Virus record (IMG/VR): IMGVR_UViG_3300032282_005135
Location: 1-22,601 of that record
Direction: 5' to 3' (one strand)
DNA length: 22,601 bases
Source of the DNA: a virus
Part shown: piece by piece, positions 13,606-21,704 of the stretch
Layout of the letters: each line of letters begins with the position of its first letter
Position numbering within the stretch: position 1 is the first letter of the stretch
Notes under the pieces: generated by a model
The model's database searches: none
What the model was told of the DNA's origin: nothing
What the model saw: only the letters and a program-made list of their open reading frames with translations
Made by a program: the position numbers and the translations under genes

Positions 13606-15438
13606 ATGCCTTCTATAATTACATTTGGAGCTTTATCGCCTCGTTTATCATTTTCTTCCAGTTCATTAAATGATAGATTGATGAGCACAATATATACTGA
13701 TCCTAATTCAATTAATGCATCTTATCAGTACGCTACTTCACCTTTGTCATTTTTAAATGAAGAATATGCATCACCTGCAGACTATAACAAATACAACACT
13801 TATCGATCTCCTAAAGTAGCTGCAGTAGATGTAGACGGAAATCGTTATGTTGCAATAACTCTTGCTTATCTAACTGGAAATAATCCTTCATATTGGCGAA
13901 AACGAGTTGGTGTTATTAAATATAACCCAAGTGGAGTTATAATTTGGTTTAAAGTGTTACGAACTAATGACCCTTCGTCTCAATACGCTAATTTTATACC
14001 TAGTTCCATTATTCTTGACTCTACTACATCTAGCAATCCAAATGTTTATGTAACATCAATGCAAGATACTGATGTATACATTGGAATTTCGGGTTTGATT
14101 GATAAAAATAGATGGAGTCATAATCCTTCGATTCATAAAATTGATAGTTCAGGTAATATTCTATGGAAAAAATATGTCTTCACTGGACAAAAAACCGATG
14201 ATTATCGTATTTCATATTTTAGTTCTCTTGAAAATATAATATTAGATAGTAGTGGAAATGTATGTGTATGTGGCACTATACGTTATTTTAGTGCCACATC
14301 CCCATATGATGCTAATGGAAACGATATTGGTATTATTATGAAATTTAATAGTACTGGAACATTAATATGGCAAAAAACATTTGGGTATCATAGCGGAACT
14401 ACTTATAAAAGTGATAAATTATTAGGAATGTCAATCGATTCTTCTGATAATATCTATATATGTGGTGCTTCTAGTTATGGTCCAAATGTTTCCAATATTG
14501 CAGGTACACCTATATCTGCACTTAGACCAATTATTTTAAAATTCAATTCTTCCGGAACATTATTAAATCGTTATGATATACAAAGATTTTCAGGCGGCGG
14601 CACCACAGATGCTGGTAACGATCGTTACAATATGAATTTTATTATGGAAGCTCGTGATATTAAAGTAGATTCTTCCGGAAATATTTACATTTGTGGTTAC
14701 AGTAATTCAGCTAATACTTTAAATTATGGTCAAAGAGCTTTTGTTATGAAACTTAATAGTAGTTTTACTATAGTTTGGCAAAAATTTTTATATGGCGCAA
14801 TTGCTGATCCATCTGCAACTATTCATAATACATTAGATCAAATAGTATTAAGTTCAATAGAATTAGATAGTAGTGGAAACGTTTATGTTGGGGGCGATTA
14901 TTGGTTAAGAAATAATATACCTAATGAAGATGGCGAATATACTATTACAGAAATAGGAGCGATTGTTGCCAAATATAACAATTCAGGCGTTTTACAATGG
15001 CAAAATAAATTTACCGCTCCGGACAGTTCATGGACCCCAACAAACTATTTTGGTCCGGGTACATGGATAAATTCTTTATGTTTAACAAATAACTCTTCTA
15101 AAATTTTAGTTGCTGGTGGTACTTATTGGCAAAGTCGTAGAACGGCTTGGTCTGGAGAAATAAAAACCGATGGTTCTGGCGCTGGAACATCTACTATCTT
15201 TAGTCCATATCCAACATCGTTCATATATTCTGCTGCTAATTTTTCTCAATATACTAGTTCTTTATCTATAATGGCTGCCACAACTCCAGATATAAATGTA
15301 GAAACTAGTACTTATGAGGTAAATATTAAAGATCAATGGTATAGTGTTTCAACTAGTTTTACTATCGATAGCGAAACTGATTACATATATGATACTAATT
15401 ATTCTTCAGCTATACTATCAAAATTTGGGTATTTTTAA
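13606..15438 (+). CDS. Seven-repeat beta-propeller adhesin (SBBP-like)
   Basis: A 610-residue protein. Residues 1-20 begin MPSIITFGALSPRLSFSSSS, similar to the head of the adhesins at 5587 and 16505. The body contains about seven repeats of the form h-x-(V/L/I)DSSGN(I/V)YICG: VAAVDVDGNRYVAI, SSIILDS..NVYVTSM, NIILDSSGNVCVCGTI, GMSIDSSDNIYICGAS, DIKVDSSGNIYICGYS, SIELDSSGNVYVGGDY, SLCLTNNSSKILVAGGT. Most are followed by a (L/V)xWQKxF strand. This is the pattern of SBBP-type propellers, and seven copies fit a closed seven-bladed ring. The last about 90 residues are a separate tail. It lies 12 bases after its fibre (12577). It is most likely a receptor-binding tip, perhaps for a glycan; no catalytic residues are evident. 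Confidence 0.75.
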   Translation: MPSIITFGALSPRLSFSSSSLNDRLMSTIYTDPNSINASYQYATSPLSFLNEEYASPADYNKYNTYRSPKVAAVDVDGNRYVAITLAYLTGNNPSYWRKRVGVIKYNPSGVIIWFKVLRTNDPSSQYANFIPSSIILDSTTSSNPNVYVTSMQDTDVYIGISGLIDKNRWSHNPSIHKIDSSGNILWKKYVFTGQKTDDYRISYFSSLENIILDSSGNVCVCGTIRYFSATSPYDANGNDIGIIMKFNSTGTLIWQKTFGYHSGTTYKSDKLLGMSIDSSDNIYICGASSYGPNVSNIAGTPISALRPIILKFNSSGTLLNRYDIQRFSGGGTTDAGNDRYNMNFIMEARDIKVDSSGNIYICGYSNSANTLNYGQRAFVMKLNSSFTIVWQKFLYGAIADPSATIHNTLDQIVLSSIELDSSGNVYVGGDYWLRNNIPNEDGEYTITEIGAIVAKYNNSGVLQWQNKFTAPDSSWTPTNYFGPGTWINSLCLTNNSSKILVAGGTYWQSRRTAWSGEIKTDGSGAGTSTIFSPYPTSFIYSAANFSQYTSSLSIMAATTPDINVETSTYEVNIKDQWYSVSTSFTIDSETDYIYDTNYSSAILSKFGYF

Positions 15439-15444
15439 TTCTAA

Positions 15445-15452
15445 TATAAATA
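15445..15452 (+). promoter_or_regulatory. T4-like late promoter octamer (TATAAATA)
   Basis: An exact match to the T4 late promoter, in the 39-base gap between genes, 25 bases upstream of the ATG at 15478. An AGAGGA ribosome binding site sits between them. This is the best promoter match in the window. Confidence 0.7.
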
Positions 15453-15477
15453 ATAATAATAAAAGAGGAATTGTCAT

Positions 15478-16497
15478 ATGACAACAATTATTTCAGGAAC
15501 TAATAACCCAATAGCTGGCGGTGTCGGATATGGTGACACAACTAACTTGTTATTTACTCCTGCTGGAACCGCAAACCAAGTTCTTGTTTCCAATGGTACC
15601 AATGCACCGTTGTTCACTAGCAATTTAACTCTTACTTCTATTAATACTGGATCTTTTATTGCGAACTCAACACAGGTAACAATACCTGCAGGTATACCGC
15701 TTTCGGCGAATGGCTCTACTGGTCAAGCCACATATGTTTTAACTTCGAACGGTTCTACTGGTGCACCTTATTGGGCATCGGTTTCTGGCGCATCAACTAC
15801 TAATGTTAATGCTACTTTTGCATGGACAAACACTCAATCGTTTTCAAATACAATAACATTTAATGGTCCTATTAGATCAACTAATACAGTAAACTCAACA
15901 TCTTATACTATTGGAACGATTTTTGTAGCAAACACAATAGCTTTAACTGCAAATGGTTTATCAGTTAATTCTTCATCTTTTACTGCAAATGGATTAATCA
16001 CAAATTCTTCTGGAGCCTATGTTACTGGTGTTGTTAATACAGCTGCTATTACTGGTTTATCAAACACCCTTACTCTTTCAGGTAATAGTAGTACAATAGC
16101 TACATTATTAACTAATGCTGCAGAAACTACTAACGTTTCTGCAACAGCAGCTACTGGAACCATAAATTATTATATTGCAAGCCAATCTGTTCTTTATTAC
16201 ACAACAGCTGCTTCTGCCAACTGGACTGTTAACGTTGCGTTTTCTAGTGGAACAACTTTGAATTCTGCTTTGGCCACGGGCCAGGCGGTTTCTTTTGTAT
16301 TTATGGCGACGCAAGGCGGGACTGCATATTATAACAATACTTTTAAAATAGATAATGTTGCAGTTACTCCTAAATGGCAGGGTGGGTCAGCGCCAACAGG
16401 TGGTAATGTTTCTGGTGTAGATATATACACCTATACTATTGTTAAAACTGGTTCTTCCGCCTGGTCTGTATTCGCTTCATTGTCTCAATTTAAATGA
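15478..16497 (+). CDS. Tail fibre protein with shared C-terminal tip domain
   Basis: A 339-residue fibre. The N-terminus (MTTIISGTNNPIAGGVGYGDTTNLLFTPAGTANQVLVSNGTNAPLFTSNL) is followed by ATYVLTSNGSTGAPYWAS, NATFAWTNTQSFSNTITFNGPI and several ANTxxLTANGLSVNSSS turns. The segment TAAITGLSNTLTLSGNSST matches the fibre at 12577. The last about 125 residues (16120-16494) are nearly the same as those of the fibre at 10659; 41 bases at 16195-16235 are identical to 11115-11155. It is the first gene after an exact late promoter octamer, and its adhesin gene follows after 7 bases. The first few residues (MTTIISG) faintly resemble the adhesin heads, which may be chance. Confidence 0.8.
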   Translation: MTTIISGTNNPIAGGVGYGDTTNLLFTPAGTANQVLVSNGTNAPLFTSNLTLTSINTGSFIANSTQVTIPAGIPLSANGSTGQATYVLTSNGSTGAPYWASVSGASTTNVNATFAWTNTQSFSNTITFNGPIRSTNTVNSTSYTIGTIFVANTIALTANGLSVNSSSFTANGLITNSSGAYVTGVVNTAAITGLSNTLTLSGNSSTIATLLTNAAETTNVSATAATGTINYYIASQSVLYYTTAASANWTVNVAFSSGTTLNSALATGQAVSFVFMATQGGTAYYNNTFKIDNVAVTPKWQGGSAPTGGNVSGVDIYTYTIVKTGSSAWSVFASLSQFK

Positions 16498-16504
16498 GTT
16501 TTTT

Positions 16505-17278
16505 ATGCCAACAATAATCACTAGAGGCGCTGCCCCTTTATCATCTTATGGGTTTAGTGGTAAAACTAGCATTACAGATAATGCATCCCATGCAACAATA
16601 ACATTTACATCTAGTCAAAATTTTACTGTACCAGCAGGGGTGTACAATTTATATACAGTTTCTGGAAATGGTGGTCATGGTGATGATGCTTATATAGATC
16701 CAACATATTATGTGGGTTCTATTGTAATTAATAGTACTGGTAATCCAAACCTTGGTGGTAGTTATCCATCTGCAGGTTTAGCAAATCCTAATTTAACAGG
16801 CGATATCGTAACAGCTGATATGCAAAATACATTATCGTTAATGAATGCGTACCTTTCCAGTAATTATCCTACACTACCTATTAATTTTATTAATTATTGG
16901 GTTGGCAGTGATGGTACTTGGGAAAGAACTGAATATGGAATTTCTGCATATAATGGAGCAACTTATACTGGTTCAGGTGGAATATATTTTTCTAACAGTT
17001 ATGGTGGTATACCAAGCGGTAGTATAACATCAACAAGTATTAATAATTGGTATGTAGGTGGTTCGTTTCGAGTTTCAGCTAATGTATTAGCGACCACTGG
17101 ATCTAGATCTCTTTTTTCCTACCCAGATGCTGCTATTAGTCTATATTTTGAGGGTAGTACTGGTAATATTACGCCACCAACAACAACGTATACTAATATT
17201 CCAGTAACTCCTGGTGCAGTAATTTCTATTAATATTTATGGTAGTAGTGCAGGCGGTTCAATCACAATAACATATTAA
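16505..17278 (+). CDS. Adhesin-like fibre tip protein
   Basis: A 257-residue protein starting at the ATG 7 bases after the fibre stop. An in-frame ATG at 16439 lies inside the fibre gene and would remove the match of the start MPTIITRGAAPLSSYGFSGKTS with the adhesin at 5587. After this head comes a beta region (ATITFTSSQNFTVPAGVYNLYTVSGNGGHGD) homologous to the tips at 3170 and 11427. A variable middle rich in Tyr, Asn, Ser and Gly follows. The C-terminus is YTNIPVTPGAVISINIYGSS...ITITY, the same ending type as the other two. It is probably the receptor-binding tip of the fibre at 15478 and is the last accessory gene before the conserved neck genes. Confidence 0.65.
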   Translation: MPTIITRGAAPLSSYGFSGKTSITDNASHATITFTSSQNFTVPAGVYNLYTVSGNGGHGDDAYIDPTYYVGSIVINSTGNPNLGGSYPSAGLANPNLTGDIVTADMQNTLSLMNAYLSSNYPTLPINFINYWVGSDGTWERTEYGISAYNGATYTGSGGIYFSNSYGGIPSGSITSTSINNWYVGGSFRVSANVLATTGSRSLFSYPDAAISLYFEGSTGNITPPTTTYTNIPVTPGAVISINIYGSSAGGSITITY

Positions 17279-17294
17279 ATAACAGAGTATTTAA

Positions 17295-18035
17295 ATGGCA
17301 TCAATAACAACAAGAGATCAATTCAAAGAATACTGCCTAAGAAAATTAGGTAAGCCTGTTATTGAAATTAATGTCGATGATGATCAGGTTGAAGATCGTG
17401 TAACGGAAGCTTTTAGTTATTATTGGGACTATCATTTCGATGGTGCTGAGAAAATATATTACAAGTACGCTATTACTAATGAAGATAAAACAAATCGTTA
17501 TATCACAATGCCAGATAATATCATTGGCGTTGTTAATTTGTTTCCAATCGGACAAGCTCTAAACACAAATAATCTTTTTAATATACGTTATCAGATCGCA
17601 TTAAACGATCTTTATACTCTTACATCAGTATCAATGGTACCATATTATATGGCTATGCAACATGTTCAGTTCCTTGAAACTATGCTTGTTGGTCAACAGC
17701 CATTACGCTATAATCGTATCATTAATAAATGTTATATTGATATGAGCTGGGATATTATCAATGTTGGTGATTACCTTATTCTTGAAGCATATCAAGTAGT
17801 TGATCCGGAAGTTTATTCAAAAGCTTATTCAGAGCGTTGGATACAAAATTATGCTACATGTTTAATTAAACAACAGTGGGGGTCAAACCTTACTAAGTTT
17901 ACAGGCATGACACTACCAGGTGGTATTAAATTTAATGGTGAGAAAATATATAATGATGCCACTGCCGAAAGAGAAAAACTAGAAAAAGAAATGATCACAA
18001 GCTTTAGCTTGCCTGTTACGGATTTTATCGGCTAA
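17295..18035 (+). CDS. 13: Neck protein, T4 gp13-like
   Basis: A 246-residue protein. The N-terminus (ITTRDQFKEYCLRKLGKPVIEINVDDDQVEDRVTEAFSYYWDYHFDGAEKIYYKY) is the highly recognisable start of gp13 neck proteins in marine T4-like phages. The C-terminal segment (LIKQQWGSNLTKFTGMTLPGGIKFNGEKIYNDATAEREKLEKEM) also fits. With gp14 it forms the collar that closes the filled head and joins the tail. It is shorter than T4 gp13 (309 residues). It is followed by gp14 with a one-base stop/start overlap (TAATG). A weak ATTAAATA at 17274-17281 overlapping the upstream stop could be a late promoter. Confidence 0.9.
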   Translation: MASITTRDQFKEYCLRKLGKPVIEINVDDDQVEDRVTEAFSYYWDYHFDGAEKIYYKYAITNEDKTNRYITMPDNIIGVVNLFPIGQALNTNNLFNIRYQIALNDLYTLTSVSMVPYYMAMQHVQFLETMLVGQQPLRYNRIINKCYIDMSWDIINVGDYLILEAYQVVDPEVYSKAYSERWIQNYATCLIKQQWGSNLTKFTGMTLPGGIKFNGEKIYNDATAEREKLEKEMITSFSLPVTDFIG

Positions 18036-18757
18036 TGGCAACAAATTTTTTCTTCAATAATTTCAAATCGTCACAAGAACAACTTCTTATTGAGAATTTG
18101 ATTATTGAAGCTATTCGCATATATGGCGAAGACATGTATTATATTCCTCGTAAATTGAACAATTATGATTCAATTTATGGCGCCGATGATCAGTCAAGTT
18201 ATGAGTTAGCATTTCCGATTGAAATGTATATTAAGTCGGTAGACGGTTTCAGCGGCGATGGTAATTTCATGTCAAAATTCGGTATTGAAATTAGAGATCA
18301 AGTTGTATTCTCTGTTGCTCAAAGAAGATTCTATGAAGATGTTGGATCTAATACAACACAACCAAGACCCAACGAAGGCGACCTTATATTTTTCCCATTG
18401 AACCAAAAATGTTTTCAAATTAAATCTGTATCAAAATTTGAAATGTTTTATCAAATGGGTGGGCTACAAACTTGGGAACTTACTTGCGAGTTGTTTGAAT
18501 ATAGTAATGAGAAATTCAGCACTGGTATTCCGGAAATCGATTCTATACAAAAAAGCTTTGACACTAACCAACTTGATTGGGGTGTCATGGATGAGGCTGG
18601 TAGATTTTTATTAGACGAAGATGGTAATTATCTTGTTCTTGAAGGTTCTTCGTTAAACCTTGTTGCGGCAGGATCCGACAATTACGAAATTCAAAAAGAA
18701 TCAGATGGTTTTATCGACTTCACTACCATTGATCCTTTCAGTCAGGGGAATATTTAA
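18035..18757 (+). CDS. 14: Neck protein, T4 gp14-like
   Basis: A 240-residue protein (T4 gp14 is 256). The start NFFFNNFKSSQEQLLIENLIIEAIRIYGEDMYYIPRKLNNYDSIYGAD matches gp14 of T4-like phages, including the YGEDMYYIPR segment. The centre (QVVFSVAQRRFYED..., RPNEGDLIFFPLNQKCFQIKSV, WELTCELFEYSNEKFSTGIPEID) is typical of the family and related to head-tail connectors. It acts with gp13 at the head-tail junction. It overlaps gene 13 by one base and directly abuts gene 15. Confidence 0.93.
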   Translation: MATNFFFNNFKSSQEQLLIENLIIEAIRIYGEDMYYIPRKLNNYDSIYGADDQSSYELAFPIEMYIKSVDGFSGDGNFMSKFGIEIRDQVVFSVAQRRFYEDVGSNTTQPRPNEGDLIFFPLNQKCFQIKSVSKFEMFYQMGGLQTWELTCELFEYSNEKFSTGIPEIDSIQKSFDTNQLDWGVMDEAGRFLLDEDGNYLVLEGSSLNLVAAGSDNYEIQKESDGFIDFTTIDPFSQGNI

Positions 18758-19597
18758 TTGTTCGGTCAAACCTTTTATTTCGATACAATTCGTAAATATG
18801 TAATATTAGTTGGAACTCTTTTCAATGATATTAAGATTGTCAAAACCGATAAGACAGGAAAAGTAACTTCTCTTGTTGCTGTTCCTGTAACATATGGACC
18901 AAAAGATAAAATGTTGGCTAGAATTACCCAAGATCCAACATTATCTCGTCAAACAGCAACATTTCCATTGCCAATGATTTCATTCGAAATGGGGCAAATG
19001 AAATACGATGGTACAAGAAAATTAAACACACTTGGTAAATCAACTGTCAAAAATGACGCTAATACCTTCAAGTATCAATATAACCCTGTGCCTTATAATA
19101 TAGATTTTAAAGCATATGTTTATGCTAAAAATGCTGAAGATGGTACAAAGATAATTGAACAAATATTACCTTTCTTTACGCCTGATTGGACAACTACAGT
19201 TAAGTTAATACCTGAAGTTGAAATTATAATGGACATCCCAGTCATATTAAATAGTGTAAACTATGAAGATAAATATGATGGTGAGTTTAAAGACCGTAGA
19301 TCTATTATTTGGACTTTAGATCTAATGCTTAAAGGTTACATTTATGGACCTGTTAAGAAAAGTGGTATCATTAAATTTGTCGATACTACGTTTTATATTC
19401 CAAGTGTTCCTGATGGAAAACTTACAGAGTCTGTTGGCAATACGCTACCTGCCGAAAGAGTTACTGTTCAACCAGGATTAACTGTAGACGGCAAACCTAC
19501 ATCAAATATTAATTTAACAATTCCTTATAATGAAATTGAAGCTGGTGACGACTATGGTTTCATAACAAGGATTTACAACGAAGAAGAATTATTGTAA
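18758..19597 (+). CDS. 15: Tail sheath stabiliser / tail completion protein, T4 gp15-like
   Basis: A 279-residue protein (T4 gp15 is 272). It starts at TTG directly after the gene 14 stop. No ATG lies nearby upstream in frame, AGGGGA sits about ten bases before, and the resulting start MFGQTFYFDTIRKYVILVGTLFNDI matches the family's conserved N-terminus, so the TTG is well supported. gp15 caps the distal tail tube and sheath as a hexamer and connects to the neck. Further family features are KDKMLARITQDP, FPLPMISFEMGQMKYDGTRKLN and FFTPDWTTTVKLIPE. It overlaps gene 16 by one base (TAATG). Confidence 0.93.
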   Translation: MFGQTFYFDTIRKYVILVGTLFNDIKIVKTDKTGKVTSLVAVPVTYGPKDKMLARITQDPTLSRQTATFPLPMISFEMGQMKYDGTRKLNTLGKSTVKNDANTFKYQYNPVPYNIDFKAYVYAKNAEDGTKIIEQILPFFTPDWTTTVKLIPEVEIIMDIPVILNSVNYEDKYDGEFKDRRSIIWTLDLMLKGYIYGPVKKSGIIKFVDTTFYIPSVPDGKLTESVGNTLPAERVTVQPGLTVDGKPTSNINLTIPYNEIEAGDDYGFITRIYNEEELL

Positions 19598-20004
19598 TGA
19601 ATGCAAATAATGACCCATTGAGCAGGGCTTTGAATATTACACCAATGGTAGAAAATGACACTATTAAAACATTACTAGCAGATGCTCATGATGATAGTGC
19701 AAGGGCTGATTTTGAAACAGCTCGTTCTAACATAAGAGAAGTTATTAATAACGGTAGCGAAGCTATTTTTAAACTAACAGAAATAGCGGAACAGTCGCAA
19801 CATCCCAGAGCATATGAAGTTCTTGCTAAACTTATGGACTCTGTGGTAAATGCAAATAAAGAGCTGCTTACATTACAAACTAAAATTAGAGAAATACAAG
19901 CTTCTGATTCACCAATGAATGAAAGAGCACAAAGCGTCACGAATAATTTGTTTGTTGGTTCAACTGCTGAGTTGCAAAAAGTTATAGCTGAAATGAAAAA
20001 ATAA
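19597..20004 (+). CDS. 16: Small terminase subunit, T4 gp16-like
   Basis: A 135-residue protein, shorter than T4 gp16 (164). The middle (about 45-105) is helical with heptad spacing (IFKLTEIAEQSQHPRAYEVLAKLMDSVVNANKELLTLQTKIREI), fitting the coiled-coil oligomerisation core of T4-type small terminases. The QHPRAYEVLAKLM segment is characteristic. It regulates packaging and DNA recognition with gp17. It overlaps gene 15 and gene 17 by one base each (TAATG at both ends), so the three are translationally coupled. Confidence 0.9.
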   Translation: MNANNDPLSRALNITPMVENDTIKTLLADAHDDSARADFETARSNIREVINNGSEAIFKLTEIAEQSQHPRAYEVLAKLMDSVVNANKELLTLQTKIREIQASDSPMNERAQSVTNNLFVGSTAELQKVIAEMKK

Positions 20005-21653
20005 TGAAACCTCTAGATTATATGCGTGGATATAAAGGTAATATAAATTTAAAGAGATCCAATCAATCTATTGAATGGACTCCGGATCTTGTGCAAGAGT
20101 ATATCAAATGCTCCCAAGATCCAGTTTATTTTACTGAAACATATATGAAGATTATTAGCATTAATGAAGGTTTAATTAATTTTAAGCTTTATGATTATCA
20201 GAAAACTATGTTAAGATCGTTTGCTGCTAATCGTTTTAATATTATAACTACTGCTCGTCAGGCTGGTAAATCAACAACAACATGCGCCTTCATTCTTTGG
20301 TACATTATATTTCATCAAGATAAGACCGTAGCCTTACTCGCTAACAAAGGTGATACCGCCAGAGAAATTCTTGGCCGTATTCAGCTAGCATACCAGCACT
20401 TACCTAAGTGGCTACAGCAGGGTGTTAAGGAATGGAACAAGGGTTCTTTTGAATTAGAAAACAACAGCCGTGTTATTGCAGCTGCTACTTCTACTGATGC
20501 GATCCGTGGTTATTCTATCAACCTTTTGTTTATCGACGAAGCAGCTTTCATTGAAAACTGGGATGACTTCTTTACCTCAGTTTATCCTACCATTTCATCA
20601 GGTAATGAATCAAAAATTATTCTTGTTTCCACCCCAAATGGTTTGAATCACTTCTATAGTATTTGGTTAAATGCTGTGGAGAAACGAAACCAATATCAAT
20701 ATATTAAGGTAAACTGGAAAGACGTTCCACGTCGAGATGAGCAGTGGCGTATAGATACTTTAGCTGCCATGAACTTTGATACTGAGAAATTTGAACAGGA
20801 ATATAACTGCGAATTCCTTGGTAGCTCTGGTACTCTTATTGCTGGTTGGAAATTAAAAGAACTCGTACACCAACCATCATTAGTTGAGAGAGATGGATTA
20901 ACTCAATATTTTGCACCCATCGAAGGACATGTTTATATTGCTGTGTGCGACGTTTCTCGTGGTAAAGGGTTAGATTATTCTGCATTCCAGCTAGTTGACG
21001 TAACTAAGATGCCATATCAACAAGCATGTGTATATCGCAATAATGCTATTTCACCAGTTGATTATGCTGATGTTATTCATAGAGTTGTTAAGGCATATAA
21101 TAACGCATCAGTTTTAGTCGAAGTTAATGATATTGGTGAACAGGTTTCCCATTCTCTTCATTATGATTTTGGATATGAAAATGTATTGTTCACTGAAAAC
21201 GCTGGTCGTTCAGGTAAACGTATTACAGGCGGCTTTGGTGGAACTAATGTAGACAAGGGTATTAGAACTACTAAAATTGTAAAATCTATCGGATGTTCTA
21301 TTCTTAAGTTATTAATAGAACAAAATCAATTTATTGTCAATGATTTCCATACCATCAATGAGTTATCTACCTTTTCTAAAAAGGGTAATTCGTTCGAAGC
21401 TGAGTCAGGAAAACATGATGACTTGGTTATGTGTTTGGTGTTGTTTGCTTGGTTATCGGAACAGCAGTACTTTAAAGATTACACAAACATTAACACCCTT
21501 ATGTCACTAAGGGAAAAAACTGAAGAAGATATGGAACAGGATATGTCTCCGTTTGGGTTCTTTGATGATGGTAGAGGGGACAATATAGAAACTGATCAAA
21601 TTGAAAAATTCGTGCCAGATGCTTGGATGTGGAATCTAAGAGAAGACTTTTAA
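20004..21653 (+). CDS. 17: Large terminase subunit (ATPase/nuclease), T4 gp17-like
   Basis: A 549-residue protein (T4 gp17 is 610). ATPase domain: Walker A ARQAGKST at 84-91, Walker B LLFIDEA from 174 with catalytic Glu at 179, and coupling motif STP at 209-211. Nuclease domain (RNase H fold): D316 in AVCDVSRG, E373 in VLVEVNDIG and D472/D473 in GKHDDLVM. All expected catalytic residues are present. It is the motor that packages DNA into proheads and cuts the concatemer. Parts of the central coding region look slightly less AT-rich than the fibre genes. A late promoter octamer overlaps its stop codon. Confidence 0.97.
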   Translation: MKPLDYMRGYKGNINLKRSNQSIEWTPDLVQEYIKCSQDPVYFTETYMKIISINEGLINFKLYDYQKTMLRSFAANRFNIITTARQAGKSTTTCAFILWYIIFHQDKTVALLANKGDTAREILGRIQLAYQHLPKWLQQGVKEWNKGSFELENNSRVIAAATSTDAIRGYSINLLFIDEAAFIENWDDFFTSVYPTISSGNESKIILVSTPNGLNHFYSIWLNAVEKRNQYQYIKVNWKDVPRRDEQWRIDTLAAMNFDTEKFEQEYNCEFLGSSGTLIAGWKLKELVHQPSLVERDGLTQYFAPIEGHVYIAVCDVSRGKGLDYSAFQLVDVTKMPYQQACVYRNNAISPVDYADVIHRVVKAYNNASVLVEVNDIGEQVSHSLHYDFGYENVLFTENAGRSGKRITGGFGGTNVDKGIRTTKIVKSIGCSILKLLIEQNQFIVNDFHTINELSTFSKKGNSFEAESGKHDDLVMCLVLFAWLSEQQYFKDYTNINTLMSLREKTEEDMEQDMSPFGFFDDGRGDNIETDQIEKFVPDAWMWNLREDF

Positions 21654-21659
21654 TAAATA
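21652..21659 (+). promoter_or_regulatory. T4-like late promoter octamer (AATAAATA) upstream of the sheath gene
   Basis: AATAAATA matches TATAAATA in 7 of 8 positions and overlaps the gene 17 stop (21651-21653), 45 bases before the sheath ATG at 21705. A strong AAGGAG ribosome binding site (21691-21696) follows. High late expression is expected for the sheath, which supports this as a promoter. A perfect palindrome ATCTATAGAT (21671-21680) lies between promoter and gene. Confidence 0.6.
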
Positions 21660-21704
21660 AAGTAAAATGGATCTATAGATTCTCGCATAAAAGGAGAAAT
21701 AAAA

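Noticed and set aside
16439-16504. Extended N-terminus of the adhesin at 16505 starting within the upstream fibre gene
   Set aside because: The extra 22 residues are an out-of-frame reading of the conserved fibre C-terminus; starting at 16505 restores the head shared with the other adhesins.
19268-19275. GATAAATA inside gene 15 as a late promoter
   Set aside because: It lies in the middle of a conserved coding region about 320 bases from the next start, so it is probably chance in AT-rich DNA.
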